The position numbers and the translations under genes were made by a program. DNA of 64,000 nucleotides from positions 1 to 64,000 of the forward strand of contig DAORJK010000008.1 of the NCBI GenBank assembly GCA_035438985.1. The letters run 5' to 3'. The notes beneath the pieces were generated by a model. It saw only the letters and a program-made list of their open reading frames with translations. It was not told the origin of the DNA and did no database searches. Source of the DNA: UBA4408 sp002389785 (GTDB lineage: Bacteria > Bacteroidota > Bacteroidia > UBA4408). This document shows positions 51,301-58,842 of the stretch, piece by piece. The stretch's first letter is position 1. The number at the start of each line of letters is the position of its first letter.

Positions 51301-52471
51301 CATTTCCACGAATCCAATTCAGCTGTAACTGATTGGTGGTGATGTTTGAAAAGGTAAGTGAACTCGATTGAACTGTTGGAGCAGCTACGCAAGTCGTTGC
51401 ATTGTTAATGGGAGCGCTTCCTCCGGTTATATAACTGGTACAAGTACAATTGCCATTAAACTCGTACACTTTAAAATGGTAAGTAGTTGAAGGATTTAAT
51501 CCCGAGATAGAAACTGAAGTACCAAAACCGGCATATACAACAAACCCGCTACCAATCGCACTACCTGAACCAAAAACCGAATTATCGGTATACGAAACTC
51601 CGGCAGAAGGATTGGTTGCCACAGCAGCTGAAGCACGAGCTATCACCAAACAACGGCTGCCATTTCCTCTTGTCCAGTTTAAATTCATGGTAGTGGCAGT
51701 AACCGAACTTATAGTTAAGGCACTTGCTTGCACTGTTGGAGCACTGGCTCCCGAGCATGCGGCACCTGTAGCGGTTACAGAAAAATCATCGAATCCAAGC
51801 GCCATCGCATTCGTGTAAGTGGCAGAAGCATCTTTGTAAGTCCAGCGCAAATAATAACTCGCAGCCCCTGCAATAGATAGACCGGTGATGCTTACACTTT
51901 TGGTAGTTGAAGTTGGAGGATTATATACTGTAATATTATCGCCATCGGCCGGATAATTTTGATCTCCCAGTGTGAGTGCTGTCCAGGTACTTCCGTTAGT
52001 ACTTCCATAAAAATTCCAATCGTAAATATTGGTACCGTTGCGGTATTTTTCGAAGGCAAAACTAACATCTAATTGGCTAATGGTATTGCAGCTTGTATTA
52101 ATCAATTGCAGCATAATGTGGCGTTGTCCTGAATATCCGGCAGATGCTAAAAATCCAATCGCACGGTCAGTGCTTGAAGCGTTCGCCCCATTTGCAAAAT
52201 TGTAAGTTCCACCTGTTGAGGTTTGCGTTAAAACCGCACCGCCAGTAGTACCTGCAGCTTCGGTTGTAGAAGTATAATTTGTTACATTAGCATAGGTGGG
52301 AGCAGCTCCACTTCCGAATTTCCAACCTGAAGGTAAACTAGTTACGGAATTGTTTCCCAGGCCATTAAAATTTTCGGTATAGGCCGTTGCCATAGCGCTT
52401 ATGTTGATTTGAGCACTTAAGCGGAAAGTAAAAAGTAAAAAGAATAAAAATAAAAGTGTGTGTTTTTTCAT
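48326..52471 (-). CDS. Giant secreted adhesin-like protein with four Fn3-like repeats and T9SS type A domain
   Basis: The 1381-aa protein starts with a signal peptide (LLFLFFLLFTFRLSAQ) and a jelly-roll domain with an internal signature FNGLGNNSVTSLPSGWKFG. Four Fn3-like repeats of about 115-120 aa follow; each has LNW or similar, then GNG, a conserved SGF/AGEYVVY-G stretch and GL-P/N-T-Y. A second jelly-roll (FQGFEASGMTWAGTF), an Ig-like domain (LSFTNMPTGCFVPNQTLSLA), a Cys-rich domain (CSKIKSLYVDACLSASEGRE) and another Fn3-like domain (VQLVKFDAKYHSNLVNISWT) come next. The T9SS sorting signal is LSLYDIAGREVLKQ with a KGIYMLKA-type end. It should be surface-displayed. Confidence 0.88.
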   Translation of the reverse strand: MKKHTLLFLFFLLFTFRLSAQINISAMATAYTENFNGLGNNSVTSLPSGWKFGSGAAPTYANVTNYTSTTEAAGTTGGAVLTQTSTGGTYNFANGANASSTDRAIGFLASAGYSGQRHIMLQLINTSCNTISQLDVSFAFEKYRNGTNIYDWNFYGSTNGSTWTALTLGDQNYPADGDNITVYNPPTSTTKSVSITGLSIAGAASYYLRWTYKDASATYTNAMALGFDDFSVTATGAACSGASAPTVQASALTISSVTATTMNLNWTRGNGSRCLVIARASAAVATNPSAGVSYTDNSVFGSGSAIGSGFVVYAGFGTSVSISGLNPSTTYHFKVYEFNGNCTCTSYITGGSAPINNATTCVAAPTVQSSSLTFSNITTNQLQLNWIRGNGANCIIVAKAGSAVTTAPVFGTTYTANANFGSGSTTAAGEYVIYAGNGTSVITTGLNFNTNYYFSIFEYNGSGTCTHYAVVAPLTGNASTDCTEPTSQVTFASYSASSASITLNLTNGNGTNRIVIGSLTPITAAEVPIDGSNYIANANFGTGSAIGAGFVVYTGSGSTSTITGLTPSTLYYFAAFDFCIASNNYLTSTYPTLTVSTTPGCGAPSSPASGITFTSISDISMTIGWTNGNGTNRLVVLSTLPINASDVPVNSTSYTANTLFGAGSILGNSFVVYASTGNSVTVTGLTANTNYYAAVFEFNNCPASNYLTSIYPSDFDKTICSASPIAFQGFEASGMTWAGTFTTSATTGASDNPANQRILSGSRSYQNAGSAGTITLNNFATTGFVNKKITIRVSATGVTAGQGMDAADNIKFFVALNGAAFAGTADVRITGGANAAWPYSASLTATTFAGTALNVVAPQGGVSTNNYSTVEIYIPDATTQVALKIVATSDSPNEMWNIDDITLSGCVGSSSVTPTQLSFTNMPTGCFVPNQTLSLAVSATDGNGAIDNTYTGTITLSVNSGPGNLTGTIAVAAVAGVANFNAFALDLDGSYTLTASDGTLTGTSGSIIISVACASVCSKIKSLYVDACLSASEGREEFFTFINGSDPMPLSQLKVKFPNGATYCNSGCATQTWTTNPAKVAALNATAGCPGLFVEANPIPAYVQVIVFTGSSPTYPYNFAAECGTGPIYAVFANNTSPVGRFANYNSNCTSRTLEATFGTCTDQVTYQRCLLSPSDGAFVDFAFGIALYNNDGCTPLTALPVQLVKFDAKYHSNLVNISWTTVAEINNDYFSVMRSSDGKHFEEIKRVKGAGNSSVSISYDAIDEAPMNGVNYYQLKQTDYDGKQSLSEIVAVSAIGKSIAFESVIQNTSEGSITVNLQSSDNQVLTLSLYDIAGREVLKQEAQATSTSTKFWIPVSQFAKGIYMLKAGSQGEAIVRKVRL

Positions 52472-52488
52472 TGTTAACTTTGTACCAA

Positions 52489-52496
52489 CAAAGCTA
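52489..52496 (-). promoter_or_regulatory. -7 promoter element for the giant adhesin gene
   Basis: The reverse reading TAGCTTTG matches TAnnTTTG exactly and lies 18 nt upstream of the start at 52471. No TTG sits at the -33 distance. Confidence 0.4.
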
Positions 52497-52568
52497 ATTA
52501 AGCTACAAAATTAATTAATTAATCGATTGAAAAAATTAAATTAACGATTTTTGGTTTTGTTTTTTGCT

Positions 52569-54107
52569 TCACTTAATCAGTGTTATTGTTCCTTTAGGAT
52601 GTATACTCGTTCCATCCTTAAAAGTTACATTTATTAGGTAAAAAAATACACCGGAAGTTACTTTCATTCCCGAGCGGGTTCTACCATCCCAACCCTCGTT
52701 AATATTGGTCCATTCGTGTATTTTGTTTCCCCATCGATCGAAGATTAATCCGTTAAAGTTTTCAACATTGTTGCTGAGGATTAAAAACTTGTCGTTTACA
52801 CCATCGCTATTGGGAGTAAAAATGTTGGGTATTTCAAGTTTGTTTTCCAAATCGAGGGGTGGATTAACCGTAATTTTTAAACTAATACTATCGAAGCAAC
52901 CATTTATGGTGAAAGCAGTTAGCATGACTTGATAAACCCCTGCATCTGTAAAAGTATGACTTGGATTTGTTGAATCAACTAATGCTGTACCATCAGCAAA
53001 ATTCCAACTAAAAGTGCTTGCATTTGCCAAACTTTGATTTGTAAAATGTACGGTCAAAGGGGCAAATCCTTCAACAGTATCGGCACTAAAATCTGCTTTG
53101 GTGGTATCAAACGTTAAGGAAAGGGTTGCGGGTAAACAAGCAGCAGAATTTGTTAAACTGATGGTTGAATTCGTGCTAACCGTAATGCTTTGAGAAGTAT
53201 CGCCGGTTGACCAACTATTTCCGTTCAACAAGGAGGAGCTTAACACCACCGTTTCGCCTTCGCAATAGGGTGCTGCCGATGATGCTGTGATGCTAAGGTT
53301 TGCACCAACAAAGGCTTGACAATTGTTCGACAGCGAACTGATCCAGGTACTGTTTTGTGGATTGTTAGCCAATCCGGGAGTTTCACCCGTAAGGGTTGAG
53401 TCGTTGGTCCAGTTGGCTTGATTCGCCGGATTATTGTTCACCAAATTTTTCATGTTAAAAACTCGCTTCTGAGCATCGCCGCTAAAATAAATTATGGGGT
53501 TGTTTGCATTATCGCCCCAACTTACAGCATGTGCCGGAATAGAATAATTTGCCGGATTTCTCACCTGAAATGCATCACCGCCATTGCGCATTCCAATAAC
53601 GCTAGTCCAAGGGTTAGCAGAAGTAAATGCGGTGGAAGTAGTAGGGTAGTTGGAATTTGAAATTCCTGGCTGGGTAGCATGTTTTTCGATCAAGGTGGTA
53701 TTGCTGTATGGAATAATGAGTCGGCAATTGCCATCGTTTGCATTTAGGTCGTTGGCCGGAATTAAGGGATTTACAGAAGAAGCTCCATCGTCGTAAATTA
53801 AGATAAGCGTTCCTATTTTAATGTTTTGCCAAAATGCGATGTTTTTAAAACGAATACAGCCTGCAGCAATTCCGGATCCTGATCCAGGGGCAAAGGTTCC
53901 GTTATTGTCGTCAATAATCCAGTTGCGTAAATCTTGTGTAGAAGTAGTGCAGGTATTAGTTCCGGTAACTATTAATTCAACGTATTCAACAGTAGGGTTT
54001 TGAGCTCCTTGCGAAACTTCGTTAATCACCAATTGAGCTTTTCCGTTCATCGCAGTAAACAGCAGCGAAATAAGGATGCATTTCTTACCTAATTTATTGT
54101 TTATCAT
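52569..54107 (-). CDS. Secreted protein with PKD domain and gliding-motility-type (T9SS type B) C-terminus
   Basis: The 512-aa protein has a signal peptide (MINNKLGKKCILISLLFTAM) and an N-terminal lamin-tail-like domain that begins VINEVSQGAQNPTVEYVELI. An Ig/PKD-like segment follows near residue 330-410 (PLTVHFTNQSLANASTFSWN; HTFTDAGVYQVMLTAF). The C-terminal 90 residues are the CHU_C / gliding-associated type: IPNIFTPNSDGVNDKFLI, FDRWGNKIHEW, NEGWDGRTRSGMKVTSGVFF and a final KGTITLIK. Proteins of this type are exported by T9SS and stay on the cell surface. It is separate from the giant adhesin gene by 97 bp. Confidence 0.9.
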   Translation of the reverse strand: MINNKLGKKCILISLLFTAMNGKAQLVINEVSQGAQNPTVEYVELIVTGTNTCTTSTQDLRNWIIDDNNGTFAPGSGSGIAAGCIRFKNIAFWQNIKIGTLILIYDDGASSVNPLIPANDLNANDGNCRLIIPYSNTTLIEKHATQPGISNSNYPTTSTAFTSANPWTSVIGMRNGGDAFQVRNPANYSIPAHAVSWGDNANNPIIYFSGDAQKRVFNMKNLVNNNPANQANWTNDSTLTGETPGLANNPQNSTWISSLSNNCQAFVGANLSITASSAAPYCEGETVVLSSSLLNGNSWSTGDTSQSITVSTNSTISLTNSAACLPATLSLTFDTTKADFSADTVEGFAPLTVHFTNQSLANASTFSWNFADGTALVDSTNPSHTFTDAGVYQVMLTAFTINGCFDSISLKITVNPPLDLENKLEIPNIFTPNSDGVNDKFLILSNNVENFNGLIFDRWGNKIHEWTNINEGWDGRTRSGMKVTSGVFFYLINVTFKDGTSIHPKGTITLIK

Positions 54108-54143
54108 ATTTACAGAATTAATAAAACAAGTTACCTAATTTCA

Positions 54144-54151
54144 CAAAAGTA
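54144..54151 (-). promoter_or_regulatory. -7 promoter element for the PKD/type B gene
   Basis: The reverse-strand reading TACTTTTG fits TAnnTTTG exactly, 37 nt before the start at 54107. No properly spaced TTG is present. Confidence 0.35.
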
Positions 54152-54173
54152 TCAGTTAAGTCGCAAATAGTTA

Positions 54174-54350
54174 ATGAGAAAGCTTGATTTTGTTAACACT
54201 ATGAGTGTTGACAACCTTAAAAGGATTATTTGCACAAACATCTTGAAACCATCTGAATTAGCTGATTTCACCTTTAATAAGGTTCTTAATAAACTTATTA
54301 AATGGAACCTAGTTTGCTCTTTACTTGATAAATATAAAATCACGGTGTGA
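54174..54350 (+). CDS. Possible 58-aa protein of unknown function
   Basis: This short forward frame fills much of the 307-bp gap before the CDF gene. It begins MRKLDFVNTMSVDNLKRIIC and reads as a plausible helical protein (KPSELADFTFNKVLNKLIKW). No homologue, domain, signal peptide or promoter was recognised, and a reverse frame of similar length overlaps it. It may be a remnant or chance frame, so it is listed with low confidence. Nothing else was seen in the gap apart from the -7 element at 54144. Confidence 0.2.
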   Translation: MRKLDFVNTMSVDNLKRIICTNILKPSELADFTFNKVLNKLIKWNLVCSLLDKYKITV

Positions 54351-54414
54351 CTGAAGTTACACATTCAATAGATCTGACTGGCATTGAAAGGATAATTGGC
54401 TCAGTTTATTACAA

Positions 54415-55299
54415 TTACCCCACAACATCAAAGGGTTCAATGTGTATAAGAATATGTCCTAATTGCGGTAGCTCTTTGTGCAACTTGTTTTTTAAATTGT
54501 GCGCTAAATCGTGACCATCTTTTACACTGATTTGGCCATTCACAGCTGCATGCAATTCAACATGGTATTGCATTCCAGCTTTACGGATAAAGCACTTCTC
54601 GGTATCGGCAATTCCATCTACTTTTTTAGCTACCTGTCGAATTTGTTCAATAATTTCGTCATGCAGGTGTTCGTCCATAATTTCGCCAAGAGCAGGTCTG
54701 AAAATTAGGTAACTGTTGTATAAAATAAATGCAGAAGCAAACAGGGCAGCCCAATCATCCGCCGCTTCATATCCCTTTCCCAGCAATAGTGCAATACTGA
54801 TTCCTACAAATGCAGCAATGCTAGTTATAGCATCGCTTCGATGATGCCAGGCATCTGCTTTTAATGAAGAACTATTGGTTTTCTTACTTTTTAACAGGAC
54901 CCATCTATACGATAGCTCCTTCCAAATAATAATTGCACCTAAAATCCAAAGCGTCCATGCATGTGGTAATTCATGAGGGGTTGAGATGTTTTGAATACTT
55001 TCATAAGCAATGATGGTTGCCGAGGTTATGAGGAATCCTACTACAATAAAAGTAATTAATGGTTCAACACGACCATGTCCATAAGGATGATTTTTATCGG
55101 CTGGTTTGCTAGCGTATTTTAATCCGAAAAGAACTAATAAGGATGCAAAAATATCTGCAGTTGATTCAATCGCATCAGCAATAAGTGCAAATGAATTTCC
55201 AAAATAACCTGCAGATCCTTTTAAAATAGCCATCATGGTATTTCCGGCTATGCTAAAATAAGTTGCTTTTTCGGCTTCCTGCTGGCTTGAATCAGACAT
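54415..55299 (-). CDS. Cation diffusion facilitator family metal exporter
   Basis: The 294-aa protein has six membrane helices and the CDF metal site residues in TM2 and TM5: ALIADAIESTADIFA (Asp pair) and WHHRSDAITS (HxxxD). HPYGHGRVEPL is the loop typical of the family. A cytosolic ferredoxin-like domain follows (VDGIADTEKCFIRKAGMQYH; DGHDLAHNLKNKLH; LGHILIHIEPF). CDF proteins export Zn2+, Fe2+, Co2+ or Mn2+ using protons; the metal is not predictable. It is monocistronic on the reverse strand, 58 nt from the TonB receptor's end. Confidence 0.92.
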   Translation of the reverse strand: MSDSSQQEAEKATYFSIAGNTMMAILKGSAGYFGNSFALIADAIESTADIFASLLVLFGLKYASKPADKNHPYGHGRVEPLITFIVVGFLITSATIIAYESIQNISTPHELPHAWTLWILGAIIIWKELSYRWVLLKSKKTNSSSLKADAWHHRSDAITSIAAFVGISIALLLGKGYEAADDWAALFASAFILYNSYLIFRPALGEIMDEHLHDEIIEQIRQVAKKVDGIADTEKCFIRKAGMQYHVELHAAVNGQISVKDGHDLAHNLKNKLHKELPQLGHILIHIEPFDVVG

Positions 55300-55357
55300 T
55301 ATTGACTATAAAAATTTCTATTTGTCAGACTCTATTTTAGGGTCTATTCCCAACATG

Positions 55358-57691
55358 TTAAAATACCAAATTCAATCCAAGGCTTGGTAAAAATGGCAAT
55401 TGGTTTACACGTTGATTGGTAATACGGTCTTGATAAAAAATATTTTTACGGTTGTAAACATTCGTGATGCCGGCATTCGCTTCAAGCGTAGCATTGGTAC
55501 CCACCTCAAATTTTCGCTTGATTGAAATATCCAATCGGTGATAGTAAGGCAAGCGTCCGGTATTGGTTGGTTCCAATTGAAATGCTAGATCTCCGTTTTC
55601 GGTGGTGTAATCGGTATTTACACCATCTTGGAAATACAATTTTTCGTAGAATCCGGTAGTCTTGTAAAAAGGAAATCCGGATCCTAAGTTCCATCGTGCG
55701 TCAAACTCCCAATGTAATCCTTTTCCAAACGTATAAGTACCAACTAAGTTCACATTGTGTCGGCGATCGAAGTGTGGTTGATACGCATATATTCCATCCC
55801 AACGATTTACAAAGGTTAATGAATATACCGCCCATAAATAAAGTCTTTTTTTATCGTACTTAAGCGAAATATCAACTCCTTCAGCATCTCCCGACTCAAC
55901 AATGTAATCCTTTTTTTGAAAATCAGGTTTGTCGCTGGTGGTAACGTCATCATCAAAAATTTTATTTTTATTGATATTCGTTAATTGACCAAATTGTTTG
56001 TAATAACCCTCAATATTTAAAGTAAGATGCGATTTAATATCACCTTCAAATCCAAGAATCACGTGGTTGGCACGTTGCAGGCCATTTTTAACTGCTTTGG
56101 TATTTCCATTTTCTTGTAAAAACTCGTTTTGTAAATTATCGGGACTGGATAGGAAACCATAAAATAAATTAACAACATCGCGATCGGAAGCGGCACTCAT
56201 TAAATTTTGAGTATACATTCCTCCAGCAAATTTGATTCGGAATTTATCGCTTGCATTGTATTTCAAACCTAGTCGCGGCTCTGGTGAAAATACCGGAAGA
56301 GAGGCATAATAATGCAAACGGAAACTTGGTTCTACCAACAATTTTCCAAATACTAGTTTTGATTTTAAGAATCCACCTATTTCGGTAGTATTGTCTAATT
56401 GAGAAAGTTTGCGGTTTAATGAGTTGTAAAACACAAAATTGGTGCGGTATCCTAATATTTCAACACCGTATGTTAAATCGTTTTTACCATAAAAGTAGGT
56501 AAAGTCTAATCCCAAATTAAACCCATTGATGTCACTTTTACGTTCTTGCTGATCGGCTTGGGTTAGCGAAATTCCGTATTTTGAATAGGCAAAATTTCCT
56601 TTCACCAAAACCGATGAATTGTTGGGAATTAAAACAAAATTGCTACCGGCACCTGATTCGGCCCAATGTAAATCGCTTACTTGGCGGTAATTTACCTTAT
56701 CGTTGAAATTAAATCCAAACACATTAAATTTACTTCCATTGCTGCCGTTGATTGAAATTTTTGCATACAAATCAGTGAAGCGGTAAGGCAATCCATTGGT
56801 ATCGATATAAGAGTATAAAGATTTCGAGGTTTGGTTCAGGTAAGAATTTTTTAAAGAGACTAAAAAGGAAGAGCTTCCTCCACCATCTTCTTTTTGTTTT
56901 ACGAGTGGCCCTTCAAGCAAAACTTTTGCACCAAAAGTGGTTGCCGAAACTTTTCCTGCCAAGCGTTTTTTATTCCCATCGCGGGTAGTAATGTCCATAA
57001 TCGACGAAATTCTACCGGCGTACTGTGCTCCAAATCCACCGGTATATACATCGGCGTTACGAATAATATCGGCATCAAACACCGAAAACAACCCTATTGA
57101 ATGAAAGGGATTATAAATAATCATCCCATCCATTAAAACTTTATTTTGTATCGGTGAACCTCCACGTATGTAGAGTTGTCCGCCCTGGTCACCTGTAAAT
57201 ATTACACCCGGAATAACTTGTAAATACTGTGCTAAATCGGGTTCGCCCCCTACCGAAGGAAGCTGCTTAATTTCTTTGGCTGTTATTTTAGTAACCGAAG
57301 TTCGCACGGTAGTTACTGCTTCTTGTTTTTCAGCAGAAATAACCACATCTCTTAACTTAACTGAAGACTTCGCTAGAAACAATTTTTTCGTAATAATTTC
57401 ACTTCCCTTCACTTCTAGAGGAAGTTTTAAGGTATCGCAACCAATATAGGTGACAGTAAGTGTGTAATTGCCGGCAGGAACTTTGGTGATAGAAAAATAA
57501 CCGTTTACATCAGTAGTAGCGCCAATGGCAGTTCCCAACAAATATACATTGGTAAAAATCACAGGTTCACCACTTCCTTTTTCATACACAAAACCACGAA
57601 TGTTCGCTGATTGTGCATGTGCATTTTGAGAATTAATTACTACGAAAATAACTAAGGAAAGTAGGAATTGTAGGGGCTTTTGAAAACGCAT
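55358..57691 (-). CDS. TonB-dependent receptor with carboxypeptidase-like N-terminal domain
   Basis: A start at 57691 (MRFQKPLQFLLSLVIFVVIN) gives a normal signal peptide ending NAHAQ and a 777-aa precursor. The longer frame to 57751 would begin upstream of the promoter box at 57710. A CarboxypepD_reg-like domain (RGFVYEKGSGEPVIFTNVYL) precedes a plug (LPSVGGEPDLAQYLQVIPGV; LYIRGGSPIQNKVLMDGMI; GGFGAQYAGRISSIMDITT) and a large barrel ending LPSLGLNLVF. It resembles the family that includes FepA-like and outer-membrane-cobalamin-type receptors, but no ligand can be named. No SusD partner gene is beside it. Confidence 0.92.
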   Translation of the reverse strand: MRFQKPLQFLLSLVIFVVINSQNAHAQSANIRGFVYEKGSGEPVIFTNVYLLGTAIGATTDVNGYFSITKVPAGNYTLTVTYIGCDTLKLPLEVKGSEIITKKLFLAKSSVKLRDVVISAEKQEAVTTVRTSVTKITAKEIKQLPSVGGEPDLAQYLQVIPGVIFTGDQGGQLYIRGGSPIQNKVLMDGMIIYNPFHSIGLFSVFDADIIRNADVYTGGFGAQYAGRISSIMDITTRDGNKKRLAGKVSATTFGAKVLLEGPLVKQKEDGGGSSSFLVSLKNSYLNQTSKSLYSYIDTNGLPYRFTDLYAKISINGSNGSKFNVFGFNFNDKVNYRQVSDLHWAESGAGSNFVLIPNNSSVLVKGNFAYSKYGISLTQADQQERKSDINGFNLGLDFTYFYGKNDLTYGVEILGYRTNFVFYNSLNRKLSQLDNTTEIGGFLKSKLVFGKLLVEPSFRLHYYASLPVFSPEPRLGLKYNASDKFRIKFAGGMYTQNLMSAASDRDVVNLFYGFLSSPDNLQNEFLQENGNTKAVKNGLQRANHVILGFEGDIKSHLTLNIEGYYKQFGQLTNINKNKIFDDDVTTSDKPDFQKKDYIVESGDAEGVDISLKYDKKRLYLWAVYSLTFVNRWDGIYAYQPHFDRRHNVNLVGTYTFGKGLHWEFDARWNLGSGFPFYKTTGFYEKLYFQDGVNTDYTTENGDLAFQLEPTNTGRLPYYHRLDISIKRKFEVGTNATLEANAGITNVYNRKNIFYQDRITNQRVNQLPFLPSLGLNLVF

Positions 57692-57709
57692 AAAATTTTT
57701 TATAGCGGG

Positions 57710-57717
57710 CAAAGTTA
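57710..57717 (-). promoter_or_regulatory. -7 promoter element for the TonB receptor
   Basis: The reverse reading TAACTTTG matches TAnnTTTG, 18 nt before start 57691. It lies downstream of the alternative start at 57751, which supports the shorter reading. Confidence 0.45.
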
Positions 57718-57747
57718 ATAAAATATGGATGCTAAAATTGTTAAAAA

Positions 57748-58158
57748 TCAACGATTTTCAGCGAGTTGAAGAATATAATCGAACTCTTCTTTTTTTACTG
57801 CTGAAACTGAAAGACGACTTATTTTAATCAATTGCATTTCCTGAAGTTTTTTGTCGGCTTTTATCTGTGCCAGACTCACCGGATTTTTTAATGTTTTAAA
57901 AGGAATAAAATCAACGGCTAACCAATTGGTATCGGTGGTAGTCGGATCTTGATAATGTTCCTTTTTTACCTTCGCAATTCCTACAATTTCGAGTCCTTCG
58001 TTGCTGTGGTAAAACAAAGCCAGATCACCCTTTTTCATGGCGCGTAAATTATTGCGAGCAGCATAGTTACGAACTCCATCCCAACTGGCAATTTTAGCTT
58101 CCTTGAATTGTTGCCACGAAAATTTGAATGGTTCAGATTTAATTAACCAATAATTCAT
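57748..58158 (-). CDS. EVE-domain protein
   Basis: The 136-aa protein is a single EVE domain, a relative of PUA and YTH folds that binds modified nucleobases. It starts MNYWLIKSEPFKFSW, followed by the conserved WDGVRNYAARNNLRAMKKGD, then LALFYHSNEGLEIVGIAKV and WLAVDFIPFKTL. The end is charged. EVE proteins are often linked to modified-base restriction or tRNA and stress systems, but no such genes are next to it. Its 3' end overlaps the upstream, unlikely start of the TonB frame by 4 nt, another reason to prefer the shorter receptor. Confidence 0.92.
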   Translation of the reverse strand: MNYWLIKSEPFKFSWQQFKEAKIASWDGVRNYAARNNLRAMKKGDLALFYHSNEGLEIVGIAKVKKEHYQDPTTTDTNWLAVDFIPFKTLKNPVSLAQIKADKKLQEMQLIKISRLSVSAVKKEEFDYILQLAENR

Positions 58159-58266
58159 GTGAATAGTTTTACGATAGTTATACTTGTATTAATTGGTTTA
58201 GCACATACTTCAAAGTATACAACAAGGATAGTTAATTCATTCCAATGTGTTAGGTTGTACACGTAA

Positions 58267-58288
58267 TTTGCAGGAAAGTACCTGCAAA
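58267..58288. terminator. Short stem-loop behind the polysaccharide cluster, possible terminator
   Basis: TTTGCAGG (58267-58274) and CCTGCAAA (58281-58288) pair perfectly around AAAGTA. It is 35 nt past the last gene of the reverse cluster. The T tail expected of an intrinsic terminator is weak, so the function is uncertain. Confidence 0.4.
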
Positions 58289-58322
58289 CGATTTGTATCT
58301 ACCTACCAAACGAAGGCAGTGT

Positions 58323-58685
58323 TTACCAAATATTTTCAAGGTCTTGAGCTGTGAAGGTATGATTTCGCTCATCAAAAAAACTTTGTGACTTACCCGGCTT
58401 TAGTTTTACGGAACTTTTTCCAAATAACTTCATGATAAATGCAAGTGGTGTTAGAAACAGGAAGAACACTGCTCCCATTAAAACTTTACCCATAACTGCA
58501 CCCATTAATTCAGCAAGTTTCAGCCAAAGGCGGGTAACTATAGTTGTTAAATAGGTCGAAAACAAACCAATAGCCGCAAGTAAAACAGATAAAGTTAAAA
58601 GTGCCTTCACGTGAAAAATTAGATGCAGGATTAAAAATCCAAAGCACATTCCCAAGATGGTTTCCAGTTTTTTTTCGCGGTTCAT
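58323..58685 (-). CDS. SxtJ-like membrane protein
   Basis: The 120-aa protein has two or three hydrophobic segments (ILGMCFGFLILHLIFHVKAL; TLSVLLAAIGLFSTYL; VMGKVLMGAVFFLFLTPLAF) and ends with a polar, cytosolic-looking tail that includes SSVKLKPGKSQSFFDERNHT. The tail and two-helix design match SxtJ, named in saxitoxin clusters and found beside carbamoyltransferases and DUF5989 in surface-sugar loci. Here the neighbours are the same. It is the last gene of the unit, 4 nt after the DUF5989 microprotein. Confidence 0.78.
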   Translation of the reverse strand: MNREKKLETILGMCFGFLILHLIFHVKALLTLSVLLAAIGLFSTYLTTIVTRLWLKLAELMGAVMGKVLMGAVFFLFLTPLAFIMKLFGKSSVKLKPGKSQSFFDERNHTFTAQDLENIW

Positions 58686-58689
58686 CGGC

Positions 58690-58839
58690 TTAAAATAAGG
58701 TATAAATAAATGGCGCTATGGCTGATGCTCCACCCAAAACTATGATCACTCCCAAGAGCAGAAGTACAATAATTACCGGTGCAAGCCACCATTTTTTTCT
58801 GTTTTTCAAAAAATTCCAGATGTCTTTTAAAAAGTCCAT
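58690..58839 (-). CDS. DUF5989-family microprotein
   Basis: A 49-aa frame fits exactly between the SGNH gene (3 nt away) and the SxtJ-like gene (4 nt). It begins MDFLKDIWNFLKNRKKWWLA, a charged amphipathic stretch with a Lys-Lys-Trp-Trp pair, followed by one transmembrane helix and the ending ASAIAPFIYTLF. That ending and size are those of DUF5989 proteins, which are nearly always beside SxtJ and carbamoyltransferase genes. The role is unknown; an accessory subunit of a membrane enzyme is plausible. Confidence 0.88.
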   Translation of the reverse strand: MDFLKDIWNFLKNRKKWWLAPVIIVLLLLGVIIVLGGASAIAPFIYTLF

Positions 58840-58842
58840 GAG

